Of a DNA stretch of 64,000 nucleotides, positions 54,731 through 64,000 are shown in pieces. Each line of letters begins with the position of its first letter. Position 1 is the first letter of the stretch. A program made the translations under genes and the position numbers. Source of the stretch: Micromonospora tulbaghiae. Its GTDB lineage: Bacteria; Actinomycetota; Actinomycetes; Mycobacteriales; Micromonosporaceae. The notes below the pieces were generated by a model. It was not told the DNA's origin and did not search any database. It saw nothing but the letters and a program-made list of their open reading frames with translations. Location: assembly GCF_900091605.1 (NCBI RefSeq), contig NZ_FMCQ01000001.1, positions 753,860 to 817,859 on the forward strand, written 5' to 3'.

Positions 54731-55731
54731 CGGCGCCCGTGACCGGCCGGCGGCGACTGGCCGGGGCGGGCGTCGTGGTCCGGCGGCGGCTGCTGGTCGC
54801 CGTACCGGTGCTGGCGGCGACCAGCATGGGCATGTTCGCCCTCGGCGCCGCCTCCCCGATCGACCCGGCCCAGCAGTACGCGGGCGCGGCGGCGTTCACC
54901 ACCAGCGAGGAGAACCTCGCGCAGATCCGCGCCAACTGGGGCGTCGACGACCCGCTGCCGGTGCAGTACGCCCGCTGGATCGGCAACCTGCTGCGCGGCG
55001 ACCTGGGCTGGTCGACGAGCCGGCACGAGCCGGTGACCTCAGTGCTCGCCGCCCGCGCCGGCTGGACGCTGCTGCTCGTCGGCACCGCGCTCGCCCTGGT
55101 GCTGGTGGCGAGCGTGCTGCTGGGCACGCTGGCCGCGTACCGGCGTGGTGGGTGGTTCGACCGGGCGCTGCGGGCCGTCGCGTACGCCGTGCAGTCCATG
55201 CCGGTGTTCTGGATCGGCCTCGCGGCGATCGCCGTGTTCGCCCTCAGCCTCGGCTGGCTGCCCGCCGGCGGGCTCACCGACATCACCGCCACCGGCACCG
55301 ACCCGGCCGACGTGGCCCGGCACCTGGTGCTTCCGGTAACGGTGCTGGCGATCTCCCAGGCGCCCTGGTTCGTCCTGTTCGTCCGCGACGCGGTCGCCGA
55401 GAGTCTGCGCGACGACCATGTCCTGGCCGCCCGCGCCCGAGGGCTTCCCGGCCGGGTCGTCCTGTTCGGACACGCGCTGCGTACCGCGTTGCTGCCGTTC
55501 CTCACCCTGGTCGGCACGCACCTGCCCGAACTCGTCGGCGGCGCGGTCCTGGTGGAGACCGTCTTCTCCCTGCCCGGCCTCGGCGCGGTCACCGTCGAGG
55601 CCGCGCTGGGCGCCGACTTCCCGCTGCTCGCGGCCACGACCCTGGCCACCACCGTCGTGGTGCTGACCGCGAACCTGCTCACCGACCTCGCCTACGCCGC
55701 CGCCGACCCCCGGGTACGCCTCGATGACTGA
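54727..55731 (+). CDS. ABC transporter permease (NikB/DppB-type)
   Basis: This 334-residue inner-membrane protein has six transmembrane helices, a periplasmic loop after helix 1, and the EAA-like loop R-D-A-V-A-E-S-L-R-D-D-H-V-L-A-A-R-A-R-G (about 222-241) that contacts the ATPases. It is the first of two permeases. GTG overlaps the stop of the binding-protein gene (GTGA). Confidence 0.92.
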   Translation: MTAPVTGRRRLAGAGVVVRRRLLVAVPVLAATSMGMFALGAASPIDPAQQYAGAAAFTTSEENLAQIRANWGVDDPLPVQYARWIGNLLRGDLGWSTSRHEPVTSVLAARAGWTLLLVGTALALVLVASVLLGTLAAYRRGGWFDRALRAVAYAVQSMPVFWIGLAAIAVFALSLGWLPAGGLTDITATGTDPADVARHLVLPVTVLAISQAPWFVLFVRDAVAESLRDDHVLAARARGLPGRVVLFGHALRTALLPFLTLVGTHLPELVGGAVLVETVFSLPGLGAVTVEAALGADFPLLAATTLATTVVVLTANLLTDLAYAAADPRVRLDD

Positions 55732-56590
55732 CCTCGCCCTTCCCGCGCGCGTACGGCGCCTGCGCCGCCCCGGCAGCGTGGGCACGACAGTCGCCGTCGT
55801 CGTGCTCGCCGGTGTCGTCGCCGCCGCGCTGCTCGCCCCGATCCTGTGGCCGCTGGACCAGAGCGCCGTCGACCTCTCCCGTACCCGGCTCGCGCCCTCG
55901 CCCGAACACCTGGCCGGCACCGACGACCTCGGCCGCGACGTCGCCGTGCGCAGCCTCTACGGCCTGCGCGTCTCGCTGCTCGTCGGCGCGGTCGCCGCGC
56001 TCGTCGCGGCGGTCATCGGCGGCCTGGTCGGCGCCGTCGCCGGCAGCGTCGGCGGCTGGGTGGACCGGGCGCTCATGCGCGTCGTGGACACCGTCGCCGC
56101 GCTGCCGCACCTGCTGCTGGGCATCTTCATCGTGGCGATGCTGCGCCCCAGCCTGGGCGCGGTGATCGCCTCCATCGCGCTGACGCACTGGCTGTCCACC
56201 GCCCGGATCGTCCGCTCCGAGCTGCTCAGCCTGCGCAACCGGCCGTTCGTCGACGCCGCGATCTCCGGCGGCGCCGGGCGCGTCCGGGTGCTCACCCGGC
56301 ACCTGTTGCCGCACGTGCTGCCGCGCCTGGCGCTGGCGACCACGCTCATGGTGCCGCACGCCGTCTGGCACGAGACCGCGCTGTCGTTCCTCGGCCTCGG
56401 CCTGCCGCCGCACCTCGCCTCGATCGGCAACATGATCAACGACGGGCAGCGGTCGCTGCTCACCGGCGCCTGGTGGGCCAGCATCGTCCCCGGTCTCCTG
56501 CTCGTGGCGGCCACGCTGGCGCTCGCCGTGCTCACCGGGCGGTGGCGCGACCGCCTCGACCCGCGCGTACGAGCGGAGCTGCACCTGTGA
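55724..56590 (+). CDS. ABC transporter permease (NikC/DppC-type)
   Basis: This 288-residue permease has about six transmembrane helices, the periplasmic G-T-D-D-L-G-R-D motif (about 65-72) typical of DppC/NikC, and an EAA loop (F-V-D-A-A-I-S-G-G-A-G, about 176-186). It forms the heterodimeric channel with the previous permease, whose 3' end it overlaps by 8 bases. Confidence 0.92.
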   Translation: MTDLALPARVRRLRRPGSVGTTVAVVVLAGVVAAALLAPILWPLDQSAVDLSRTRLAPSPEHLAGTDDLGRDVAVRSLYGLRVSLLVGAVAALVAAVIGGLVGAVAGSVGGWVDRALMRVVDTVAALPHLLLGIFIVAMLRPSLGAVIASIALTHWLSTARIVRSELLSLRNRPFVDAAISGGAGRVRVLTRHLLPHVLPRLALATTLMVPHAVWHETALSFLGLGLPPHLASIGNMINDGQRSLLTGAWWASIVPGLLLVAATLALAVLTGRWRDRLDPRVRAELHL

Positions 56591-57555
56591 CCGCCCCGGC
56601 GCTGCTGACCGTCGACGGGCTGACCGTCCGCTTCCGGCTGCGCGACGCCGTCGTGCACGCCGTGACCGACCTGAGCCTCACGCTGCGGTCCGGCGAGCTG
56701 CTGGCGGTGGTCGGTGAGTCCGGGTGCGGCAAGTCGGTCCTCGCGCACGCCCTGCTCGGTCTGCTGCCGCGCAACGCCACTGTCACCGGGCAGGCCCGCC
56801 TGCACGCGCCGGGACGCGACGAGGTCGACCTGATCGGCGCAGGGGAGCGGCACCTCGCCCGGCACGTACGCGGCCGGGGCGTCGGCCTCGTCCCGCAGAG
56901 CCCCGCCACCGCGCTCACCCCTGTGCGCACCGGACGGAAGCTGCTGGAGGAGACGCTGCGGGCCCACGGGCACACCCGCCGCGACGCGCCCGCCGCCGCC
57001 GACCGGATCGCCGCCGACGTCGGTCTCGACGCGGCCGACCTGAACCGGTACCCGCACGAGCTGTCCGGCGGCATGGCCCAGCGGCTCGCCACCGCGCTCG
57101 CCCTCGCGCCCGACCCGCCGGTACTGCTCGCCGACGAACCCACCACCGGCCTCGACCGGCCGCTCGTCGACCACACGCTCGACCTGCTGCGCCGCCGCTG
57201 TGACACCGGCGCCGCCGTCCTGCTCATCACGCACGACCTCGCCGCCGCACGCCGCGTCGCGGACACCGTCGCCGTGATGTACGCCAGCCGGATCGTCGAA
57301 CACCGCCCGGCCGAGGCACTGTTCGACGGCCCGGCCCACCCGTACACCGCCGGGCTGCTCGACGCGCTGCCCGACCGCGCCTTCACCCCCGTGCCCGGCC
57401 ACCCGCCCTCGCTCACCGACCTGCCCGGTGGCTGCGCCTTCGCCCCGCGCTGCGCCCGCGCCACCGACACCTGCGACAGGCTGCCCCGACTCGCCGCCGA
57501 CGGCGCGGGCCGGGTCGCCTGTCACCACCCGCTGCGCGAGGAGGTACCGGCATGA
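56587..57555 (+). CDS. ABC transporter ATPase (NikD/DppD-type)
   Basis: This 322-residue ATPase has Walker A G-E-S-G-C-G-K-S (about 44-51), signature L-S-G-G-M-A-Q-R and Walker B L-L-A-D-E-P-T-T-G-L-D, plus the C-terminal oligopeptide-transporter extension with C-x6-C-x6-C-type cysteines (about 282-320). GTG overlaps the permease stop (GTGA). Confidence 0.93.
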   Translation: MTAPALLTVDGLTVRFRLRDAVVHAVTDLSLTLRSGELLAVVGESGCGKSVLAHALLGLLPRNATVTGQARLHAPGRDEVDLIGAGERHLARHVRGRGVGLVPQSPATALTPVRTGRKLLEETLRAHGHTRRDAPAAADRIAADVGLDAADLNRYPHELSGGMAQRLATALALAPDPPVLLADEPTTGLDRPLVDHTLDLLRRRCDTGAAVLLITHDLAAARRVADTVAVMYASRIVEHRPAEALFDGPAHPYTAGLLDALPDRAFTPVPGHPPSLTDLPGGCAFAPRCARATDTCDRLPRLAADGAGRVACHHPLREEVPA

Positions 57556-58262
57556 CGATCACGGTTCCCGGCGCCACCGACACCGCCGCCCCGGGCGGCG
57601 CGCCGGCCGGCGGGCTCGCCGCGCACCAGGTCTCCGTCGCGTACGGCGGGCAGCGCGTCCTCGACCGGGTCGACCTGCACATCGCGCCGGGCGAGACGGT
57701 CGGGCTGCGCGGCCCTTCGGGCAGCGGCAAGTCCACGCTCGCCCGCGTCCTGGCCCTGCTGCACGCCCCGGACAGCGGGCACGTCACGATCGACGGGCAA
57801 CCGCTCGGCGGCGTCCGCCACCGCCTGCCGGCGGCACTGCGCACCCGCGTCGCGGTCCTGTTCCAGAGCCCGCGCGCCGCCACCGACCCGCGGCTCAGCC
57901 TCGCCGACATCGTCGCCGAGCCGCTGCGCGCCACCGGTACACCGCGCGAGCAGGCCGCCGCCCGCGCGGCGGAGCTGGCCGACCTGGCCGGACTGACTCC
58001 CGACCTGCTGACCCGCCGTCCGCACGCGGTCAGCGACGGGCAACTGCAACGCGCCTGCCTCGCCCGCGCCCTGGTCCACCGGCCGGACTACCTGCTCTGC
58101 GACGAGGCGACAGCCATGCTCGACGCCTCCACCCAGGCGCACGTCGCCGCCGTCATCGGCGACTACCAGCGCCGGCAGGGCGCCGGGGTCCTGGTCATCA
58201 CCCACGACCCGGCGCTGATGGCCCGCTGGGCCACCCGGGTGGTGGACCTGCCGACGGCGTGA
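57552..58262 (+). CDS. ABC transporter ATPase (NikE/DppF-type)
   Basis: This 236-residue ATPase has Walker A G-P-S-G-S-G-K-S-T, Walker B L-L-C-D-E-A-T-A-M-L-D and H-loop T-H-D. Its signature reads V-S-D-G-Q instead of L-S-G-G-Q. It ends without the C-terminal cysteine extension of its partner, which is normal for short DppF/NikE forms. ATG overlaps the previous stop. Confidence 0.92.
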   Translation: MTITVPGATDTAAPGGAPAGGLAAHQVSVAYGGQRVLDRVDLHIAPGETVGLRGPSGSGKSTLARVLALLHAPDSGHVTIDGQPLGGVRHRLPAALRTRVAVLFQSPRAATDPRLSLADIVAEPLRATGTPREQAAARAAELADLAGLTPDLLTRRPHAVSDGQLQRACLARALVHRPDYLLCDEATAMLDASTQAHVAAVIGDYQRRQGAGVLVITHDPALMARWATRVVDLPTA

Positions 58263-58269
58263 CGTCGTG

Positions 58270-58710
58270 TCACGCCTCGACCGGGCGGCGTACGGTGCCC
58301 AGCGCCCGGGCGACGACGGTCCCGAATCCGACCGCCATGAGCGGCATCCCCATCTCGAAGGGCAGCTCGCCGACCCAGTTGATGCTGTCGCGCTCCGGCA
58401 GCGCGCCCAGGCTCACCGCGACCACCGCACTGGCGAGGAACATCCCGGCCACCGCCGCGCCGACCGCGAGCTTGGCGCACGCCAGGCTCCGCCCGGCCCA
58501 GAGACCGGCGAGGACGGCGATCCCCAGGGACACCACGACCAGCCAGGTCCAGCCGCCCTCGGCCTCCAGGTAGGTCCAGCCCGAGTACGACCACTGGTGG
58601 AGGCGGCTGGCGCGGAACCACGGGACCAGGTAGCCGAGCAGCGCGGTGGCGCTGCCGACCAGGAGAGGCACGTCGGGGGCCGGGCGGTACCAGCGAGGGG
58701 AGTCGTCCAT
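58270..58710 (-). CDS. Four-helix membrane protein, unknown function
   Basis: This 146-residue protein has four predicted transmembrane helices (about 14-32, 55-72, 79-100 and 119-138) and a short basic tail. A W-Y-R-P start and W-T-W-L segment are the only recognisable motifs. It is convergent with the ABC operon, 7 bases from its end. No family recognised. Confidence 0.65.
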   Translation of the reverse strand: MDDSPRWYRPAPDVPLLVGSATALLGYLVPWFRASRLHQWSYSGWTYLEAEGGWTWLVVVSLGIAVLAGLWAGRSLACAKLAVGAAVAGMFLASAVVAVSLGALPERDSINWVGELPFEMGMPLMAVGFGTVVARALGTVRRPVEA

Positions 58711-58773
58711 GCGTCCGGAAGTTAGCAGTCGCCGTCACCGTCGTGAGCGGGCGGCGGATCCGCGCGGACGTGA

Positions 58774-58809
58774 CGGTGGCCCGGCCGCTTCGCCGCGACC
58801 GGGCCACCG
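58774..58809. terminator. Hairpin terminator of trypsin-like protease gene
   Basis: CGGTGGCCCGG (58774-58784) pairs perfectly with CCGGGCCACCG (58799-58809). It lies 12 bases after the protease stop codon on the minus strand. Confidence 0.7.
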
Positions 58810-58820
58810 CGCGTGCGTTG

Positions 58821-60948
<2,128 letters not shown>

Positions 60949-60982
60949 GGAGCCTCCTATCGACAAGCATCACTGAATGGCG

Positions 60983-61011
60983 AGGCTATCGAAGGGCATG
61001 AAAATTGTCTA
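60983..61011 (-). promoter_or_regulatory. Promoter of M23 peptidase gene
   Basis: On the minus strand TAGACA (61011-61006) and TAGCCT (60988-60983) are 17 bases apart, a good vegetative-type promoter 35 bases before the M23 gene. Confidence 0.5.
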
Positions 61012-61031
61012 CGAGTTCTGCACCCTTCGAT
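60988..61031. promoter_or_regulatory. Inverted 9-base repeats flanking the M23 promoter -35
   Basis: ATCGAAGGG (60988-60996) and CCCTTCGAT (61023-61031) are perfect inverted copies 26 bases apart. One lies between -10 and -35, the other upstream of -35, as expected for an operator pair. Confidence 0.5.
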
Positions 61032-61082
61032 GAAGGATCTGTGCGCCGGGGGTGTCCGGAAGTGGATCTTCCGGTGGTGCGG

Positions 61083-61106
61083 GTTTATCCGCCGCTGGGC
61101 GGGTAG
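61083..61106 (+). promoter_or_regulatory. Candidate sigma-B/F-type promoter of tspO
   Basis: GTTT (61083-61086) and GGGTAG (61101-61106) are 14 bases apart; -35 matches the consensus exactly. The -10 ends 10 bases before the ATG, so the transcript may be nearly leaderless. Confidence 0.5.
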
Positions 61107-61116
61107 CTGACCTGGT

Positions 61117-61593
61117 ATGCGAGTACCGACCCTGGTCAAGACCGCGGCAGCAGTCGCCGCGACCGCCGCCGCGGGCGCCGCCGCCACCTCCACCGGCACC
61201 TCCTCGCGCTGGTACCGCCGCCTGCGCAAGCCCGCCTGGCAGCCGCCGTCCACCGCGTTCCCCCTGGTCTGGACCCCGCTGTACGGGCTGATCGCGGTGG
61301 CCGGCGCCCGGACGCTGGACCGCTCCGAGGGGCCCGAGCGCGCCGCCTTCGCGCGCGGCTACGCGCTCAACCTGGCGCTCAACGCCGGCTGGAGCGCCCT
61401 GTTCTTCGGCGCCCGCAGGCCCGGAGCCGCGCTGGCCGAGATCGCCGCGCTCAACGTGTCCAACCTCGTGCTGCTGGGCCGCGCGGCGCGCACCGACCGC
61501 CCCGCCGGGGCGGCACTCGCCCCGTACGTCGCCTGGACCCTCTTCGCCACCGCCCTCAACGGCGCGATCGTCGGCCTCAACCGGGGACGGTGA
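61117..61593 (+). CDS. tspO: TspO/MBR family protein
   Basis: This 158-residue protein has five transmembrane helices and the TspO motif R-K-P-A-W-Q-P-P (about 37-44), then W-T-P-L-Y-G and N-x-x-W-S-A-L-F-F. TspO proteins bind porphyrins and are linked to oxidative stress and tetrapyrrole homeostasis. It is divergent from the M23 gene and ends 15 bases before the convergent XRE gene. GTTT/GGGTAG precedes it. Confidence 0.93.
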   Translation: MRVPTLVKTAAAVAATAAAGAAATSTGTSSRWYRRLRKPAWQPPSTAFPLVWTPLYGLIAVAGARTLDRSEGPERAAFARGYALNLALNAGWSALFFGARRPGAALAEIAALNVSNLVLLGRAARTDRPAGAALAPYVAWTLFATALNGAIVGLNRGR

Positions 61594-61608
61594 CCGACGT
61601 CCGCGTGA

Positions 61609-62475
61609 TCAAGCGGACGCCGGGCCGGTCGCGCGCCACGACGCCAGGAGTCGCAGCCGATCAGCGTCCGGGCTGCCGGGCTCGGCGGTGAAGACGAGCA
61701 TGACCGGGCCGGGACTGCCCGGTAGCGGATAGGTGTCCCAGTCCAGGACGATGTCCCCCAGTCCGGGCACCCGGAACGTCTTGGTGCCGCTGACCGAGGC
61801 ACGGACGTCGTGCCGTGCCCACAGCCGCCGGAACTCCGCGCTGCGGATGCTCAACTCGCCGACGATCGCGGTGGCACGGGGATGGGTCGGGTCGTCGGCG
61901 ACGGCGGCGCGCAGCATGCCGATGTAGTCCAGCGCCTGCCGCTCCCAGTCCGGGCAGCTTCGTGCCCCGGTCAGCGCGTCGTCGAACAGCAGCAGGAGCA
62001 TGTTGAGCCGGCGGGGCGGGAGGTCCGCCGGGTCACCGAGCAGCGCCTGTGCCATCGGGTTCCAGTCGAGCAGGTCCAGATGCCGGCCGAGGACGACCGC
62101 CGGGGTGTCCGTCACCCGCAGCAGCCGCCGGGTGCTGGCCGGCACCCGCTCCGGCCCGGTGTCGACGCGGGCGGGCATCGGTCGCCGGGCGGCCCGGGCC
62201 AGCGTGAACAGGTGCCGGCGTTCGGTGTCGTCGAGACCGAGGGCGCCGGCGATCGCGTCCAGGACGTCGTCCGAGGGGCGTACCTCCCGGCCCTGTTCCA
62301 TCCGCTGGTAGTAGTCGGTGCTCAGCCCGGCCAGCAGGGCCAGTTCCTCCCGCCGCAGGCCGGTCACCTTGCGCCGGCCGCCCGGCTCCAGGCCCACGTC
62401 GCGGGGGCGCAGTCGGCCGCGCCGGGCGCGGAGGAAGGCGCCCAGCTCGCGTGCGTACGGATGCGGGCTGCTCAT
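61609..62475 (-). CDS. XRE-family regulator with MmyB-like ligand domain
   Basis: This 288-residue regulator has an N-terminal HTH (about 25-85: R-R-E-E-L-A-L-L-A-G-L-S-T-D-Y-Y-Q-R-M-E-Q-G) and a C-terminal MmyB-like PAS-type domain (about 105-285) that binds small hydrophobic ligands. In actinobacteria this family is very often divergent from a short-chain dehydrogenase, as here, and represses it. Confidence 0.92.
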   Translation of the reverse strand: MSSPHPYARELGAFLRARRGRLRPRDVGLEPGGRRKVTGLRREELALLAGLSTDYYQRMEQGREVRPSDDVLDAIAGALGLDDTERRHLFTLARAARRPMPARVDTGPERVPASTRRLLRVTDTPAVVLGRHLDLLDWNPMAQALLGDPADLPPRRLNMLLLLFDDALTGARSCPDWERQALDYIGMLRAAVADDPTHPRATAIVGELSIRSAEFRRLWARHDVRASVSGTKTFRVPGLGDIVLDWDTYPLPGSPGPVMLVFTAEPGSPDADRLRLLASWRATGPASA

Positions 62476-62607
62476 GCCGCCAGTCTGCCGCGACGCCGCG
62501 CGCCCAGGGTAGGCCCGGCGGACCTAGGCAACCGCGAACGACCGAGACCCGCCGGACCGCTCCTAGCGTCATCGCCGAACGCGAACCCCGCACCCGAGGA
62601 GCTGCAG

Positions 62608-63513
62608 ATGACCGCATGGACCGCCGACCGCATCCCCGGCCAGCGCGGCCGGGTCGCAGTCGTGACCGGCGCGAACTCGGGCCTCGGCCTGGTCACCGCC
62701 ACCGAGCTGGCCCGCCGCGGCGCCCACGTCGTGCTGGCCGTGCGGAACACCGCCGCCGGCCGGCAGGCCGCCCGCCGCATCGGCGGCGACACCGAGGTAC
62801 GCGAGCTGGACCTGGCGAGCCTCGACTCGGTACGCGCGTTCGCCGCGAAGCTGACCGCCGACCACCCGACGATCGACCTGCTGGTCAACAACGCCGGTGT
62901 GGTGCTGCTCGGCCCGCGCCGTGTCTCCGCCGACGGCTTCGAACTGCAGTTCGCCACCAACACGCTGGGGCCCTATGCGCTGACCGGCCTGCTGCTGGAC
63001 GCCCTCGCCGGGGCGCGGGCGGCGCGGGTGGTGAGCCTCAGCTCCCTCACCCACCGCAACGCGCGCCTCGACTTCGACGACCTGATGTCCGAGCGCGACT
63101 ACCGGGCCTCTGCCGCGTACGGCCGCTCGAAGCTCGCCACCACCGTCTTCGGGGTCGAGCTGGACCGCCGCCTGCGCGCGGCGGGGTCGCCGGTCGTCAG
63201 CGCGCTGGCTCATCCCGGTCTCACCCGCAGCAACCTCACGCCGCGTGCCTGGGAGCACCGGGGCCGGCTCGGACGGGTGATCGGGCGGCTCGGCCTGCTC
63301 GCCACCCAGCCGGTCGAGCGGGGCGTCCTGCCGCAGTTGCGGGCCGCGACCGACCCGGACGTCCGCGGCGGGCAGTTCTTCGGTCCGTCCCGGTTCTTCG
63401 AGACCTGGGGTCCGGTGACCGAGGCTCGGTTGAGCCGGCAGGCCGCCGACCCGGCCGTCGGGGAATGCCTCTGGGCTGCGGCGGCGGAGCTGACGGGCGT
63501 CGGTTACCTCTGA
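62608..63513 (+). CDS. Short-chain dehydrogenase/reductase
   Basis: This 301-residue SDR has T-G-A-N-S-G-L-G (about 19-26) for NAD(P), N-N-A-G (about 94-97) and the catalytic Y-G-R-S-K (Y near 171), with an upstream Ser in S-L-S-S-L-T-H. It resembles retinol-dehydrogenase-like or oxidoreductases of unknown substrate. The ATG at 62608 follows GAGGAG. Divergent from its probable repressor. Confidence 0.9.
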   Translation: MTAWTADRIPGQRGRVAVVTGANSGLGLVTATELARRGAHVVLAVRNTAAGRQAARRIGGDTEVRELDLASLDSVRAFAAKLTADHPTIDLLVNNAGVVLLGPRRVSADGFELQFATNTLGPYALTGLLLDALAGARAARVVSLSSLTHRNARLDFDDLMSERDYRASAAYGRSKLATTVFGVELDRRLRAAGSPVVSALAHPGLTRSNLTPRAWEHRGRLGRVIGRLGLLATQPVERGVLPQLRAATDPDVRGGQFFGPSRFFETWGPVTEARLSRQAADPAVGECLWAAAAELTGVGYL

Positions 63514-63549
63514 GCCGGCGGCGCGCGGCGATGCCGCCGAGTGGGATTT

Positions 63550-63564
63550 TGCACTCCCAGTGCA
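63550..63564. promoter_or_regulatory. Palindromic operator candidate upstream of DUF2855 gene
   Basis: TGCACT-CCC-AGTGCA has perfect 6-base arms with a 3-base centre, 36 bases before the DUF2855 gene. This is the form of a MarR/TetR-type operator; the regulator is probably beyond the right edge. Confidence 0.45.
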
Positions 63565-63600
63565 CTTGTCTCCGGTTTCGCGGCTGCCTAGCGTCAGGCC

Positions 63601-64000
63601 ATGGCTGACTCGTGGACGTTCGCTGTGGCCCGTGACGACCTCGCTCGCACCACACTCGTCGACGGTGCCGTGCCCGGCCTCGCCGACGGGGAGGCGCTGC
63701 TGCGTGTGGACCGCGTCGGCCTGACCGCCAACAACGTCACCTATGCGGTGCTCGGCGAGGCGATGCGCTACTGGGAGTTCTTCCCGCCGCAGCCCCGTGG
63801 GCTCGACGGTGGGTGGGGGCTGCCGCCACTGTGGGGCTTCGCCGACGTGATGGCGTCCACAGTGGCGGGCGTCGAGCCGGGGAGCCGGGTCTACGGCTAC
63901 CTGCCGTCCGCCGGCCACCTGGTGGTACGCCCGGACCGGGTGGACGCGTCCGGGTTCCGCGACGCCAGCGCGCACCGGGCCGGCCTGCCCTCGCCGTACA
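63601..64000 (+). CDS. DUF2855-family protein, N-terminal part
   Basis: The first 133 residues are visible before the window ends. They match the N-terminus of the DUF2855 family (V-D-R-V-G-L-T-A-N-N-V-T-Y-A-V-L-G near residues 37-53, then Y-W-x-F-F-P), medium-chain oxidoreductase-like proteins of unknown substrate. ATG start. Confidence 0.85.
   Translation, partial: MADSWTFAVARDDLARTTLVDGAVPGLADGEALLRVDRVGLTANNVTYAVLGEAMRYWEFFPPQPRGLDGGWGLPPLWGFADVMASTVAGVEPGSRVYGYLPSAGHLVVRPDRVDASGFRDASAHRAGLPSPY

Overview
The window is about 64 kb of very GC-rich, gene-dense DNA with GTG/TTG starts and purine-rich Shine-Dalgarno sites. A type VII (ESX) secretion locus, GAF-ANTAR and STAS/RsbW-type regulators, ECF42 and SigE-family sigma factors, an AfsR/SARP regulator and a c-di-AMP riboswitch upstream of a secreted protein all point to a filamentous actinobacterium, most like Micromonosporaceae (an inference from gene content). 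I see no rRNA, tRNA, CRISPR array, insertion sequence or prophage.

Layout. 1-13.0 kb: an ESX locus on alternating strands, with eccB plus a possible PE/PPE-like pair (-), eccE (+), eccD (-), eccC (+), a YbaB-like gene, three small unassigned proteins, two WXG100 genes and the mycosin protease mycP (-). 13.1-17.3 kb: a winged-helix regulator, a beta-carbonic anhydrase, a secreted coiled-coil protein behind a c-di-AMP riboswitch, a YibE/F membrane protein and a SHOCT protein. 17.4-21.3 kb: a copper island (csoR, twin CsoR operators, copZ, a His-rich surface protein, copA). 21.3-25.5 kb: csbD, an ECF42 sigma factor with its DGPF/YCII partner, and DUF2786 and DUF3152 proteins. 25.5-29.3 kb: a partner-switching/antitermination cluster (RsbW-like kinase, STAS protein, two paralogous GAF-ANTAR proteins). 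29.4-34.3 kb: a DrrAB-type ABC exporter convergent with a large AfsR-like regulator. 34.5-42.7 kb: the complete kdp potassium system (a 27-residue microprotein, kdpF, A, B, C, D, E). 42.8-45.3 kb: a CorA transporter, a voltage-gated-type ion channel and a GlsB-like stress protein. 45.4-51.2 kb: a DUF4139 protein, a SigE-family sigma/anti-sigma pair, and a MocR regulator divergent from an MFS exporter. 51.3-52.9 kb: a STAS protein and a frameshifted SpoIIE phosphatase. 53.1-58.3 kb: a five-gene nickel/peptide ABC importer behind a candidate Nur box. 58.3-64 kb: secreted trypsin-like and M23 peptidases, TspO, an XRE/MmyB regulator divergent from an SDR, and the start of a DUF2855 gene.

How it fits together. 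Much of the window concerns envelope and ion homeostasis (K+, Mg2+, Cu, Ni, Na/Ca-type channel, secretion) and stress regulation. Elements resembling sigma-B/F promoters (G-N-T-T, then 14-17 bases, then GGGTA) precede csbD, tspO, the RsbW-like gene, one STAS gene and one GAF-ANTAR gene, suggesting a shared stress regulon. The most checkable new observations are the candidate Nur box on the ABC operon, helically phased repeats between the SARP gene and kdp, the channel's calcium-loop motif and atypical filter, the SpoIIE frameshift, and duplicated GAF-ANTAR genes around a STAS protein without its phospho-serine.
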